Counted from the stretch's first letter, positions 5,116 to 11,171 are shown. The stretch: 29,673 nucleotides of DNA from a virus (IMGVR_UViG_3300010389_000088:1-29673), one strand, 5' to 3'. Notes: generated by a model from the sequence alone, not told the origin. Numbers and translations: made by a program.

Positions 5116-5379
5116 TCACCAGTCGGCGCAATCCTCGGCGTAACTCTCCGCCCATGCATCGGCTGCTCGGCGCTCTGTCTCCTCGGCGTAGTGCTCCAGA
5201 GCGTGGTCAAAGTGGTGAGAGTTCCAGAACTCCTCCTCTGTGCCTCCGGTCTCTTGTTGGAACTCTGCAAGAGCCTCGGCGTACTCCTCGGACTCTGCGA
5301 ACTCCTCGCTCAGAGCGTCCGAATCGCCCATGGCGTTGAGGTACTGGTTGGTCTGTGCTGTAACGTGACAGTAGGTCAT
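5116..5379 (-). CDS. Strongly acidic helical protein (87 aa), leaderless
   Basis: MTYCHVTAQTNQYLNAMGDS onward, then long Glu/Ala-rich stretches (EEFAESEEYAEALAEFQQ and ALEHYAEETERRAADAWAE). The composition fits an acidic helical bundle; no family recognised. Start from TTGTCA-N17-TACAGT plus 7 nt. A T-rich terminator follows. Confidence 0.8.
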   Translation of the reverse strand: MTYCHVTAQTNQYLNAMGDSDALSEEFAESEEYAEALAEFQQETGGTEEEFWNSHHFDHALEHYAEETERRAADAWAESYAEDCADW

Positions 5380-5386
5380 GTCAGAT

Positions 5387-5415
5387 ACTGTACTCCTTGT
5401 TTTTGGGAATGACAA
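5387..5415 (-). promoter_or_regulatory. Promoter, leaderless gene 5116-5379
   Basis: TTGTCA-N17-TACAGT, 7 nt before the ATG. Confidence 0.75.
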
Positions 5416-5429
5416 CCTCTGAGGGAAAA

Positions 5430-5461
5430 TTTCTCCGGTGCCATCGCTGACACCGGAGAAA
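5430..5461 (-). terminator. Terminator of the 5470-5799 gene
   Basis: TTTCTCCGGTG and CACCGGAGAAA, an 11-bp perfect stem; read leftward it continues as TTTTCCC. Confidence 0.7.
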
Positions 5462-5469
5462 CTCTCCGC

Positions 5470-5799
5470 TCACGTCGTGAGGAACCGCACCTCTCGCACT
5501 AGGCGAGCGAGCGACTCGTTCGTAACGCCATCGTGTCGCATGATGGAGTAAATGAGTTTGTATGCCTGCTCTAGCGAGTGTGGCCAGTCGTAGTGCGCCG
5601 TCTTGCGCTCTTTGATGTCGTACACGCTCCATACAATGTCACCATCGAAGTTGTAGATAGTGACGGCGAGTTCATCGGTGTAGCGTAGCGAGACGCCATT
5701 GAGAGTCACGGCGCTGAGCCACGACGGAGTGAGGACTGCGAAGTCGTTGTTTGCGAGGGTGTCGGAGTGGGTACCGACTGCGTTGGTCATCTGTGCCAT
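5470..5799 (-). CDS. Hypothetical protein (109 aa), leaderless
   Basis: MAQMTNAVGTHSDTLANNDF onward, with TPSWLSAVTLNGVSLRYTDELAVTIYNFDGDIVWSVYDI looking like an antiparallel sheet, then a helix (SLEQAYKLIYSIMRHDGV). The first ATG is used because TAGTCT ends 7 nt before it; the second, three codons later, is too far. Divergent from 5907-6092, with both promoters in the 107-bp gap. Confidence 0.8.
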   Translation of the reverse strand: MAQMTNAVGTHSDTLANNDFAVLTPSWLSAVTLNGVSLRYTDELAVTIYNFDGDIVWSVYDIKERKTAHYDWPHSLEQAYKLIYSIMRHDGVTNESLARLVREVRFLTT

Positions 5800-5806
5800 G
5801 TCCTAG

Positions 5807-5835
5807 AGACTATCGACCCCAAACACTCACCACAA
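5807..5835 (-). promoter_or_regulatory. Promoter, leaderless gene 5470-5799
   Basis: TTGTGG-N17-TAGTCT, 7 nt before the ATG. Confidence 0.75.
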
Positions 5836-5870
5836 CCTCAGAGGGAAAATAATCTTTTTTTCTTTGGAGG

Positions 5871-5899
5871 TTGCGGAACGCAAAAATAGCGAGTAGTCT
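5871..5899 (+). promoter_or_regulatory. Promoter, leaderless gene 5907-6092
   Basis: TTGCGG-N17-TAGTCT, 7 nt before the ATG, preceded by an A/T tract. Confidence 0.75.
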
Positions 5900-5906
5900 T
5901 ACTGAC

Positions 5907-6092
5907 ATGACATACAGCAACGAGCTACCAGACCCCGACTACGATGCCATGATTGAGGCGCAGGCTGATATCCTCTGGTGGGAGTCGGAGCCACATCGCC
6001 ACACCGACGAGGACATCGCACGGTGGGAGGCACCGGACGAGGAGCCGGAGCCGGAGGCGCTCTACGACCCCGACGCACGACGGGAGCGGTGA
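5907..6092 (+). CDS. Acidic protein (61 aa), leaderless
   Basis: MTYSNELPDPDYDAMIEAQA onward, with Trp-Trp at about residues 24-25 and an Asp/Glu/Pro-rich C-terminal half (EAPDEEPEPEALYDPDARRER). No domain recognised. The start follows the 7-nt rule; a 7-bp hairpin lies just downstream. Confidence 0.75.
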   Translation: MTYSNELPDPDYDAMIEAQADILWWESEPHRHTDEDIARWEAPDEEPEPEALYDPDARRER

Positions 6093-6107
6093 GGGGCAAC
6101 CCTCCCC

Positions 6108-6124
6108 ACTCCCCCTCGGGGAGT
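6108..6124 (+). terminator. Short hairpin after the 5907-6092 gene
   Basis: ACTCCCC-CTC-GGGGAGT, 7 bp. Confidence 0.4.
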
Positions 6125-6203
6125 CCCGGTGCGCTCAGCGCGAGCCACCGCACACGAAGAAGGAGGAGGAGGGACAGCCCCGCTAAGCTCTCGCTATAGC
6201 ACT

Positions 6204-6217
6204 CAACGGTGTTCCTA
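6204..6217 (+). promoter_or_regulatory. 14-bp asymmetric site, copy 2
   Basis: CAACGGTGTTCCTA, one change from the consensus, followed by a partial second half (GGTGTACCTA). It lies between the converging 5907-6092 gene and the leftward transcript from 6356. Confidence 0.55.
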
Positions 6218-6244
6218 TGGTGTACCTATGCGAACCGGAGCAGT

Positions 6245-6356
6245 TTCTCTTCATGCTCAGGAAGTTCCTCATGATTCACTTCCACGCCTCATGAGGTAGG
6301 CAATGTGGAAGTCGCACAGATCCCCTATTGGTGACGACGCTGTGCTCTCTCGCCGT
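6245..6356 (-). ncRNA. Candidate small structured RNA (3' end uncertain)
   Basis: A full promoter (6364-6392) points into 250 bp without a usable ORF; all three frames close quickly. The transcript would form GCACAG/CTGTGC (6340-6345 with 6314-6319), then ACTTCCAC/GTGGAAGT (8 bp, 6305-6312 with 6278-6285) with an inner GCCT/AGGC stem. The 3' end is set only approximately; copy 2 of the 14-bp site follows about 30 nt beyond. No known RNA family recognised. Confidence 0.5.
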
Positions 6357-6363
6357 TGTCCTC

Positions 6364-6392
6364 AGTATAGCAGGACGTTATCGTAGTGTCAA
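6364..6392 (-). promoter_or_regulatory. Orphan promoter of the 6356 transcript
   Basis: GGTTGACA-N17-TATACT; no start codon at the expected distance. Confidence 0.7.
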
Positions 6393-6409
6393 CCTATCCC
6401 GCAGATTTT

Positions 6410-6709
6410 CTACGGGCGGAACAGGTAGCCACGCTCCTCCCAGTAGCCCTCCATGCGGAGGTCGCTAGCAAGGCTGTCATAGTTGATGTACATACGAATC
6501 CAGTCATCACCTACGTGGTTGTCTACGAGGTCGCTAACGTACTCACGGAGCGTCATCTGGCCAGCGTACGATTCGGTAAACTCTGACTCGTAGTTCTCTG
6601 CCTCTTCCGGAGAGAGGTGGTTATTCTCGCACCACGCCTCTACGGCCTCGGTATCGTAACCCCACTCTTCTGCGAGGCTGTCGTATGTGGTTTCTGTGTC
6701 TGTGTTCAT
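6410..6709 (-). CDS. ardA: ArdA-like antirestriction protein, short form (99 aa)
   Basis: ArdA proteins mimic B-form DNA and block type I restriction-modification enzymes. From about residue 40 to the end the sequence follows the ArdA C-terminal pattern: E(S/F)xESYxGxxxxxEYVxDLVD, then YINYDSLASDLRMEGYWEERGYLF. It is strongly acidic, as expected for a DNA mimic. Typical ArdA is about 165-180 aa; this one lacks the N-terminal domain and starts directly at a helical segment, with its start fixed by TTGCAA-N17-TATAGT plus 7 nt. The assignment is by eye; inhibitory activity of the short form is inferred. Confidence 0.6.
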   Translation of the reverse strand: MNTDTETTYDSLAEEWGYDTEAVEAWCENNHLSPEEAENYESEFTESYAGQMTLREYVSDLVDNHVGDDWIRMYINYDSLASDLRMEGYWEERGYLFRP

Positions 6710-6716
6710 GTCAGTA

Positions 6717-6745
6717 ACTATAGCGGAGGGGTCGCTCTATTGCAA
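6717..6745 (-). promoter_or_regulatory. Promoter, ArdA-like gene, with embedded inverted repeat
   Basis: TTGCAA-N17-TATAGT, 7 nt before the ATG. TAGCGGAGGGG (6721-6731) and CCCCTCCGCTA (6746-6756) pair around the -35 box. Confidence 0.75.
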
Positions 6746-6770
6746 CCCCTCCGCTAAGATTTTCTTCTGA

Positions 6771-7244
6771 TTATTGTGCGCCGTGGTCGTGCCACACTAG
6801 GCGACCACCCTCTTCTTTGTACCGGCACGCTGTGTGGCGGTATTCGTGCATGTTTGCACTTAGACGCCAACGCCATGCGACCGTGTTACAACAGGACACG
6901 CATATGGCCTCGTAGCGTCCCTCAGGGGCGCCCTCTGGTGCCGCAGCACACCGCTCGCCCCTGCACCCGATGCTCTTAGCCATCGCACGCCAACGGGGAC
7001 CGTGGCCCTCACCCGGCCCTACGAGGGCGTGGGCAATCTCGTGCAGAATAGTGTCGATGATGTCATCGTCTGATGCGTGCTCTGCCCATAGGCGAGACAT
7101 ACCGATGACCTTTTTGCTGAACTTGCATACTCCCGCCCTACGCTTGGCGTTGTCCCATTGGAACGTCCAATCGTGGAGACCGTGCTCGTCCATGAGGTCG
7201 ATAGCGAGGCTTTGGATACTTTGCTTTGTGGTTGTCGTTGTCAT
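6771..7244 (-). CDS. SprT-like zinc metalloprotease (157 aa)
   Basis: SprT-like proteins are minimal gluzincin-type metalloproteases; the eukaryotic relative SPRTN removes DNA-protein crosslinks. HEIAH at residues 68-72 gives the zinc ligands His68 and His72 and catalytic Glu69; His81 in GHGPRW is the likely third ligand. A C-terminal zinc-ribbon part follows (CVSCC ... HTACRYKEEGG). Length is normal for phage members. Its substrate here is unknown. Leaderless start from TTGCGA-N17-TATACT plus 7 nt. Confidence 0.85.
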   Translation of the reverse strand: MTTTTTKQSIQSLAIDLMDEHGLHDWTFQWDNAKRRAGVCKFSKKVIGMSRLWAEHASDDDIIDTILHEIAHALVGPGEGHGPRWRAMAKSIGCRGERCAAAPEGAPEGRYEAICVSCCNTVAWRWRLSANMHEYRHTACRYKEEGGRLVWHDHGAQ

Positions 7245-7251
7245 GTCAGCC

Positions 7252-7280
7252 AGTATAGCCTAGGGGTCGCACCGTCGCAA
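7252..7280 (-). promoter_or_regulatory. Promoter, SprT-like gene, with embedded inverted repeat
   Basis: TTGCGA-N17-TATACT. AGCCTAGGGG (7257-7266) and CCCCTAGGCT (7281-7290) flank the -35 box; the same arms recur at the 8220-8248 promoter. Confidence 0.75.
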
Positions 7281-7297
7281 CCCCTAGGCTCAGATTT

Positions 7298-7678
7298 TCA
7301 CTCGTTTTCTTCGTAGGCCTCTTGTAGCACACCGGCCATGATACCTAGTGCCACTCGCTGTGCTGATGCCACGATAGCGTACAGCGTGGCATCGCTAACG
7401 AGCCCTTCCGCTATCACGTCGTCGCAGTAGTACCTACGACTAGGGTCGTCGGCCAACCATTGGAAAAGGTCGGTGTAGTAGATGTCAACTAGTGAGTCGC
7501 ACTCCGCGTCGATATCGAAACCCTCCGAGATGGTATGATAGAGAGCCGCACAGCGACTCCACCGCCACTCGTTAGGTGCCTCACCGTCGTGGGCCTCACG
7601 AACAGCATCAAGGAGCCATTCGGGAGCCTCTTCTACAAGGGTAGTGTTTTCGTTTCTGGATTTGGTGAAGTAAGTCAT
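7298..7678 (-). CDS. Acidic helical hypothetical protein (126 aa), leaderless
   Basis: MTYFTKSRNENTTLVEEAPE onward; acidic, with DAVREAHDGEAPNEWRWSRCAALYHTI and a C-terminal helix (ATLYAIVASAQRVALGIMAGVLQEAYEENE). No family recognised. The start lies 7 nt from TATACT; the frame is open 40 codons further upstream, but that part runs through the promoter. Confidence 0.8.
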   Translation of the reverse strand: MTYFTKSRNENTTLVEEAPEWLLDAVREAHDGEAPNEWRWSRCAALYHTISEGFDIDAECDSLVDIYYTDLFQWLADDPSRRYYCDDVIAEGLVSDATLYAIVASAQRVALGIMAGVLQEAYEENE

Positions 7679-7685
7679 GAGAGAG

Positions 7686-7714
7686 AGTATAGGATAGCTC
7701 CGACCTAAAAACAA
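7686..7714 (-). promoter_or_regulatory. Promoter, leaderless gene 7298-7678
   Basis: GGGTTGTTT-N17-TATACT, 7 nt before the ATG. Confidence 0.75.
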
Positions 7715-7738
7715 CCCCAAAGAAAAAGAATTTTGAGG

Positions 7739-7767
7739 TTGCTTTTTCTGATGGGCTCCGGTAGTCT
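7739..7767 (+). promoter_or_regulatory. Promoter of the 7775-8201 unit
   Basis: GGTTGCTT-N17-TAGTCT, 7 nt before the ATG. Confidence 0.75.
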
Positions 7768-7774
7768 GACACTC

Positions 7775-7909
7775 ATGGAACAAACAACCAAAATACATAA
7801 GACCCTACGCTTCCCCCTCGTCCTCTGCGACGAGTGCGGTCAAGTGTTCGACCTCTCAGACGATAACGACGCCGATGAGTGGTACTACGGCCACGATTGC
7901 GAGGGCTGA
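7775..7909 (+). CDS. Small CxxC protein (44 aa), leaderless
   Basis: MEQTTKIHKTLRFPLVLCDE onward, with CDEC, an acidic loop (DLSDDNDADEWYY) and GHDCEG at the end; the Cys/His set resembles a one-zinc ribbon. No named family. First gene of a two-gene unit: its TGA is followed by C and the ATG of the next gene. Confidence 0.75.
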   Translation: MEQTTKIHKTLRFPLVLCDECGQVFDLSDDNDADEWYYGHDCEG

Positions 7910-7910
7910 C

Positions 7911-8201
7911 ATGGACGACATGGAACGCATCGCATGGGACATGCTCGTAGATTGTGCGTGGTCGCTTGACATCAAGGTCAACGCAAAGAAACTCGGCATC
8001 GTACTAAAAGCCGCAAAAGCGGAGAGCGAGGAGACCTACCACGCCGTGCTAGGCATGGCACTGCGACGGAGGGCGGGTCGCTTGACTCACGAGACCCTCG
8101 TTCAGCGCGGATGGCAGACTAAGGTCTCCCGTAGACCACAGCGTGGTACTCACCACGACTCATGGAGCATCAGGGAGAAGTACGTCACCGGAAGAACGTG
8201 A
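7911..8201 (+). CDS. Hypothetical protein (96 aa), helical
   Basis: MDDMERIAWDMLVDCAWSLD onward, then KKLGIVLKAAKAESEETYHAVLGMALRRRAGR and a basic C-terminus. Start chosen for coupling to the upstream stop (TGAcATG); a weak GAGGG precedes it. An ATG 12 codons upstream would overlap the previous gene. No family recognised. Confidence 0.75.
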   Translation: MDDMERIAWDMLVDCAWSLDIKVNAKKLGIVLKAAKAESEETYHAVLGMALRRRAGRLTHETLVQRGWQTKVSRRPQRGTHHDSWSIREKYVTGRT

Positions 8202-8219
8202 GAAAAGTTAGCCTAGGGG

Positions 8220-8248
8220 TTGCGTCATCGTAGCCCCTAGGCTATACT
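8220..8248 (+). promoter_or_regulatory. Promoter, leaderless gene 8256-8402, with embedded inverted repeat
   Basis: TTGCGT-N17-TATACT, 7 nt before the ATG. AGCCTAGGGG (8210-8219) and CCCCTAGGCT (8234-8243) flank the -35 box, the same arms as at 7257-7290. Confidence 0.75.
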
Positions 8249-8255
8249 GGTCTCC

Positions 8256-8402
8256 ATGGAACGATACGACATACGCCCAACGCCCACCGGAGAGTGGGCG
8301 GTCATCGACCGAGGTAACGGGGGAGGCGTCCGAGATACCTACCCGACCCGCGAGCTTGCCCTCAGAGAGGCAAAGCGTCTAGAGAGGGGGACAAGAACCT
8401 AA
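8256..8402 (+). CDS. DUF2188-like small protein (48 aa), leaderless
   Basis: MERYDIRPTPTGEWAVIDRG onward, ending LALREAKRLERGTRT. The order 'V.P...G.W.V......-GG-R....T..EA...A' matches small DUF2188-type beta-beta-alpha proteins, whose function is unknown. The likeness is by eye. Start from the 7-nt rule. Copy 3 of the 14-bp site lies 19 nt past the stop. Confidence 0.65.
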   Translation: MERYDIRPTPTGEWAVIDRGNGGGVRDTYPTRELALREAKRLERGTRT

Positions 8403-8421
8403 CCCCTCTTCTATAAACACT

Positions 8422-8435
8422 CTATGGTGTTCCTA
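8422..8435 (+). promoter_or_regulatory. 14-bp asymmetric site, copy 3
   Basis: CTATGGTGTTCCTA, preceded by CTATAAACACT. It spans the last codons and stop of the leftward 8422-8574 gene and lies just past the rightward 8256-8402 gene. Confidence 0.6.
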
Positions 8436-8574
8436 CAGCCCAGAGCTGAGAAACGTCAAGCCACCCGAGCTCGGTACCTGCCTTGAGCTCAGTATCTATT
8501 AGCGACCAAGCTAGCTCAGAGTTGCACCTCTCAGCTGCGTAAAGCGCTATTATCAAGCGTTCTAGCTTATCCAT
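8422..8574 (-). CDS. Small amphipathic protein (50 aa)
   Basis: MDKLERLIIALYAAERCNSE onward, ending VSQLWAVGTP. One long amphipathic helix is likely. No family recognised. Promoter fit is imperfect (TTGCGG, 19-bp spacer, TAGCAT, 6 nt to the ATG). The 8575-8641 stretch upstream contains only this promoter and AT-rich sequence. The coherent hydrophobic pattern supports a real gene; the alternative is chance. Confidence 0.5.
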   Translation of the reverse strand: MDKLERLIIALYAAERCNSELAWSLIDTELKAGTELGWLDVSQLWAVGTP

Positions 8575-8641
8575 ATTATTATGCTAGCTAGAGGGCTGTC
8601 CAGCCCCGCAACTATTGATGCTATAATAAGCTCGCAACCAC

Positions 8642-8670
8642 TTGACAAGTAAACTACAAGAAAGTAATAT
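8642..8670 (+). promoter_or_regulatory. Promoter, leaderless gene 8678-8827
   Basis: Consensus TTGACA-N17-TAATAT, 7 nt before the ATG. Confidence 0.75.
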
Positions 8671-8677
8671 GACTCTC

Positions 8678-8827
8678 ATGGCTACCGAAACAGTAAAGTT
8701 CGTATGTGAAAAGTGCGGAACTACTTTAGAGACGTTCTCGTCCGCTGCTGTGTGGTGCCCCATGGGTCATAGAATGGAACCCGAGGAGGCCCCAAGTGGC
8801 AAAGCAAAGCAAAGTAGTACAAACTAA
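8678..8827 (+). CDS. Small zinc-ribbon protein (49 aa)
   Basis: MATETVKFVCEKCGTTLETF onward. CEKC near residue 10 and CPMGH near residue 28 give four potential zinc ligands. The C-terminal tail is Ser/Lys-rich. Start by the 7-nt rule; an ATG three codons upstream is the alternative. It is followed, overlapping by 32 nt, by the basic 8796-8927 gene. Confidence 0.75.
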   Translation: MATETVKFVCEKCGTTLETFSSAAVWCPMGHRMEPEEAPSGKAKQSSTN

Positions 8828-8927
8828 GAGCACCAAGCGTCCGGGAATTCACGCTAAGAGCAAGAGCTCAAACCAACCCCGCTCTAAGAACTACGCCAAG
8901 AAGTACCGTGGTCAGGGTCGTCCCTGA
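8796..8927 (+). CDS. Small basic phage protein (43 aa), GTG start
   Basis: MAKQSKVVQTKSTKRPGIHA onward, ending KKYRGQGRP. The pattern TKSTKRPGIHAK...SSKNY-KKYRGQGR recurs in tiny basic proteins of many unrelated phages; their function is unknown. A strong ribosome site, GAGGAGG, lies 7 nt before the GTG, inside the upstream gene, so translation is probably coupled. Confidence 0.75.
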   Translation: MAKQSKVVQTKSTKRPGIHAKSKSSNQPRSKNYAKKYRGQGRP

Positions 8928-9058
8928 TTCTTTCTAATATGTTCGTTGAGTTTGGCAATCCACGCTGCCTCTTTTCTTTCATCAGCGTATAACGGCGCCT
9001 GATAAGCCTTCTTCGGGTGTTTGATATGACCTGATGAAGTATTATTGTTGTATCTCAA
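8912..9058 (-). CDS. Small hypothetical protein (48 aa), TTG start
   Basis: MRYNNNTSSGHIKHPKKAYQ onward, ending LNEHIRKNQGRP. AGGAGG lies 5 nt before the TTG. It converges on 8796-8927; both end in the palindrome TCAGGGTCGTCCCTGA, so both proteins end GQGRP/QGRP. No family recognised, and the non-ATG start lowers confidence. Confidence 0.5.
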   Translation of the reverse strand: MRYNNNTSSGHIKHPKKAYQAPLYADERKEAAWIAKLNEHIRKNQGRP

Positions 9059-9086
9059 CGAATCCTCCTGTTATTAGACTAGGTTT

Positions 9087-9320
9087 ATGGGTAGACGAGA
9101 GTCCGCAGGAAGTTATGCGTGGGGCGTACTCGCCCTGTACGTCATGATGTACGACCTCGTTGCTCTCAAGCGTAAATACTCCACGCTGAGCTTTGCCTTC
9201 TACCGAGCTTCTACTCATAAAAGCGGTCGTTACCTCCTAATAGGTCTCTGGTGTTATCTTACAGCACATCTGTTTAGATGGCTACCTAAAAAGTGGGATA
9301 TTCTAAGAGCCTTTTTCTAG
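9087..9320 (+). CDS. Small two-helix membrane protein (77 aa)
   Basis: MGRRESAGSYAWGVLALYVM onward. Two hydrophobic segments are visible (about residues 10-27 and 49-66) with a basic loop between them (ALKRKY). Similar short membrane proteins with an N-terminal RRESAGSYAW-type motif occur in many actinobacterial phages and are sometimes taken for holins; the role here is not shown. TAGACT ends 6 nt before the ATG, so it may be leaderless, but no clear -35 box was found. Confidence 0.75.
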   Translation: MGRRESAGSYAWGVLALYVMMYDLVALKRKYSTLSFAFYRASTHKSGRYLLIGLWCYLTAHLFRWLPKKWDILRAFF

Positions 9321-9584
9321 TCACCACTCTCTCCATGCTCTACCCCAGCGTGGGGACGTAGAACGAAGGTAGCACGCCCATAAGGGGTGCCTTTCCTCTA
9401 CCATCTCAGGTAGAACGATGTGTACGGCGTAGTCGATGCTGCGAACGAACCGACACGGGGAGCCGAAGAAGAACCGGCTCTGTGGCCTGCTCTCCGTCGC
9501 CCTAGCGATGCTAGCACACCTTTCTAGGCATACGTCCCACGGGTCGATACCGATGTTGTCTGCGAATCGTCTTACGCTGTTCAT
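9321..9584 (-). CDS. Basic hypothetical protein (87 aa), leaderless
   Basis: MNSVRRFADNIGIDPWDVCL onward, with Arg-rich and Trp-rich stretches towards the end (YLRSTSPRWGRAWREW). No family recognised. Start from TTGCTT-N17-TATACT plus 7 nt. Its stop abuts the stop of the convergent 9087-9320 gene without a visible terminator. Confidence 0.75.
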   Translation of the reverse strand: MNSVRRFADNIGIDPWDVCLERCASIARATESRPQSRFFFGSPCRFVRSIDYAVHIVLPEMVEERHPLWACYLRSTSPRWGRAWREW

Positions 9585-9591
9585 GTGTGTC

Positions 9592-9620
9592 AGTATAACC
9601 TCCCTCAGTAGAAAAAGCAA
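9592..9620 (-). promoter_or_regulatory. Promoter, leaderless gene 9321-9584
   Basis: GGTTGCTT-N17-TATACT, 7 nt before the ATG. This is the last leaderless unit before the block with short leaders. Confidence 0.75.
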
Positions 9621-9636
9621 CCTGAAAAACAGAAAA

Positions 9637-9662
9637 TCCCCACCCTCCGTAGAGAGTGGGGA
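9637..9662 (-). terminator. Terminator of the 9679-9921 gene
   Basis: TCCCCAC / GTGGGGA, 7 bp; read leftward TTTTCTGTTTTTC follows. Confidence 0.65.
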
Positions 9663-9678
9663 CAGTCTGGCTATGAAA

Positions 9679-9921
9679 CTAGGTTGCGTATGAGATGAAC
9701 AAGAACCCCGGTTCGTTGCCCTCCTCGTCGCAGGACACCTCTACAAAGGCGTACTCGCCAGTCTTGGTGTTCTGAATCGTCAGCGTTGGCCAGAACTCCG
9801 GCCAGTGTTCGCTACCTTCTTCTTTGATATCGACAGCGACCACCTGCCAGCCAATGAGTTGGCTGTAGTATTCTTTGAAGAACGCTCTCTGTCGTGCGAG
9901 TGTGTCGTCCATGGTTGTCAT
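9679..9921 (-). CDS. Hypothetical protein (80 aa)
   Basis: MTTMDDTLARQRAFFKEYYS onward; FFKEYYSQLIGWQVVAVDIKEEG followed by beta strands (PTLTIQNTKTGEYAFVEVSCDEEGNEPGFLFISYA). No family recognised. This is the first leftward gene with the leader AACGAAAGGAAACACT before ATG; the start was chosen by that ribosome site rather than the in-frame ATG three codons later. Confidence 0.8.
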   Translation of the reverse strand: MTTMDDTLARQRAFFKEYYSQLIGWQVVAVDIKEEGSEHWPEFWPTLTIQNTKTGEYAFVEVSCDEEGNEPGFLFISYAT

Positions 9922-9951
9922 AGTGTTTCCTTTCGTTGGTTGGTAGTAGAG

Positions 9952-9980
9952 AGTGTAGCACTCCCATGGGCCCACCACAA
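9952..9980 (-). promoter_or_regulatory. Promoter of the 9679-9921 gene, with 14-bp inverted repeat
   Basis: TTGTGG-N17-TACACT. AGCACTCCCATGGG (9957-9970) and CCCATGGGAGTGCT (9981-9994) pair perfectly around the -35 box. Confidence 0.75.
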
Positions 9981-10035
9981 CCCATGGGAGTGCTTTCCCA
10001 GACGGACACCCCGATCCTGTGCCCTCTGGGTGCGC

Positions 10036-10332
10036 TCAATCCCTGAATAACGGGGAGAGCGACATCTGATCGAACTCGTGGTCCTCCAGCATAGCGATTA
10101 GGTCCTTGGTGCTCTCAGCGAGACGAGCGAACTCGTCCTTCATAGCGTCCGCCGCCACGGCTCCGTCCTCGCCCTCTGCCCAGAATGCCATCTGGCCCCC
10201 GTTGCGGAGACCATCCGCCAAGATAGCGAACTCGTCTGAAGTGCTGTGGTGCTTCTCCACGAGATGGCGCAAAGCAGACATGATGAGCATCATGTGGGCA
10301 GATGAGATGTGGATATCGGTTGTGGTTGTCAT
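10036..10332 (-). CDS. Hypothetical protein (98 aa), helical
   Basis: MTTTTDIHISSAHMMLIMSA onward; mostly helical with acidic patches (AKSTKDLIAMLEDHEFDQMSLSPLF). No family recognised. Leader AAACGAAAGGACAAGCA precedes the chosen ATG; the frame is open far upstream but runs through the promoter. Confidence 0.8.
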   Translation of the reverse strand: MTTTTDIHISSAHMMLIMSALRHLVEKHHSTSDEFAILADGLRNGGQMAFWAEGEDGAVAADAMKDEFARLAESTKDLIAMLEDHEFDQMSLSPLFRD

Positions 10333-10355
10333 TGCTTGTCCTTTCGTTTGTTTAG

Positions 10356-10384
10356 AGTGTACCAGATCATTACGTCCAACACAA
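10356..10384 (-). promoter_or_regulatory. Promoter of the 10036-10332 gene
   Basis: TTGTGT-N17-TACACT; leader of about 24 nt. Confidence 0.7.
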
Positions 10385-10414
10385 GTATTGGACCGAAAAC
10401 TGTGAGGACGTATG

Positions 10415-10774
10415 TCACTCCTCGTCCTCGTCCTCATGACAGTCGCCATCACACCAGCGAGTAGTCTCCCCGCAGTTCCAACAGGTTTCCTCCTCTGGCG
10501 CTGGGTCGAAGTCGATTGTGACACGCAGGATACGACCGTCACTACCGTACTCAGCAGTCACAGGGTATGCTCCATCGCCGTATGCCGTACTAGTCACGAC
10601 ACCGCCAGCGACCTCGCCAGCCTGAGCATCGCTCAGAGTGATGCGACACGCTGTGTCGTAGTCGCCTCCGCTAGGCGCGCCGTCAGGATCGAACCGGTCG
10701 TCCCAGACATAGCATGGGTCGATGAGCAGAATCTGCCCGCTATCGACTCCGCAGTATCCGATGAGCTTTTCCAT
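10415..10774 (-). CDS. Hypothetical protein with C-terminal zinc ribbon (119 aa)
   Basis: MEKLIGYCGVDSGQILLIDP onward. Residues 1-90 (ILLIDPCYVW, then VVTSTAYGDGAYPVTAEYGSDGRILRVTIDFD) resemble a widespread phage/bacterial beta-rich family with an 'IDPCY' and 'YGDGxYPV' signature whose function is unknown. The end carries CWNCG and CDGDC plus an acidic tail, four likely zinc ligands. Leader AACGAAAGGAACCACCACA before ATG. Confidence 0.75.
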   Translation of the reverse strand: MEKLIGYCGVDSGQILLIDPCYVWDDRFDPDGAPSGGDYDTACRITLSDAQAGEVAGGVVTSTAYGDGAYPVTAEYGSDGRILRVTIDFDPAPEEETCWNCGETTRWCDGDCHEDEDEE

Positions 10775-10805
10775 TGTGGTGGTTCCTTTCGTTATTGGTG
10801 AGATC

Positions 10806-10834
10806 AGTATACAGTATCGACTACCGAATAGCAA
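10806..10834 (-). promoter_or_regulatory. Promoter of the 10415-10774 gene
   Basis: GGGTTGCTA-N17-TATACT. A similar but degenerate segment lies inverted at 11126-11160. Confidence 0.7.
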
Positions 10835-10912
10835 CCCTATCTGCGAGATTCTGGCAAGTGGCCGTCGCCAGAGACGCTACCTAGGATTCTGCGTCATACT
10901 CATACCAGAGGA

Positions 10913-11053
10913 ATGTCGCCAGAGGTTTTCGCAAGAGGAGGCCGGATGTGTGCAGAGCGTATCGTAAGAGGAGGACGGATGGATACCCGCAACCATGACA
11001 TCCATGGCTATCATGGAAGGATTATCGGGCAACAGAGCCTTATCGTAGTTTGA
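10913..11053 (+). CDS. Doubtful small ORF (46 aa) with repeated ribosome-site motif
   Basis: MSPEVFARGGRMCAERIVRG onward. Three in-frame ATGs are present; the second and third each follow AGAGGAGG by 4 nt. The two RGGRM repeats in the protein are just these ribosome sites read in frame. No promoter fits. It could be a short leader peptide, a decayed gene or chance. Confidence 0.25.
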   Translation: MSPEVFARGGRMCAERIVRGGRMDTRNHDIHGYHGRIIGQQSLIVV

Positions 11054-11171
11054 GGGACGATGCTACAGAGCCTTATCTTTGGAGTGAACTTGGGAGTGAT
11101 GCTTCGCATAAGCGTACTCACCAGAATCCCGCAGGCAGGGTTGCTATTCAGTTGTCAATGTGCTGAGAGTC

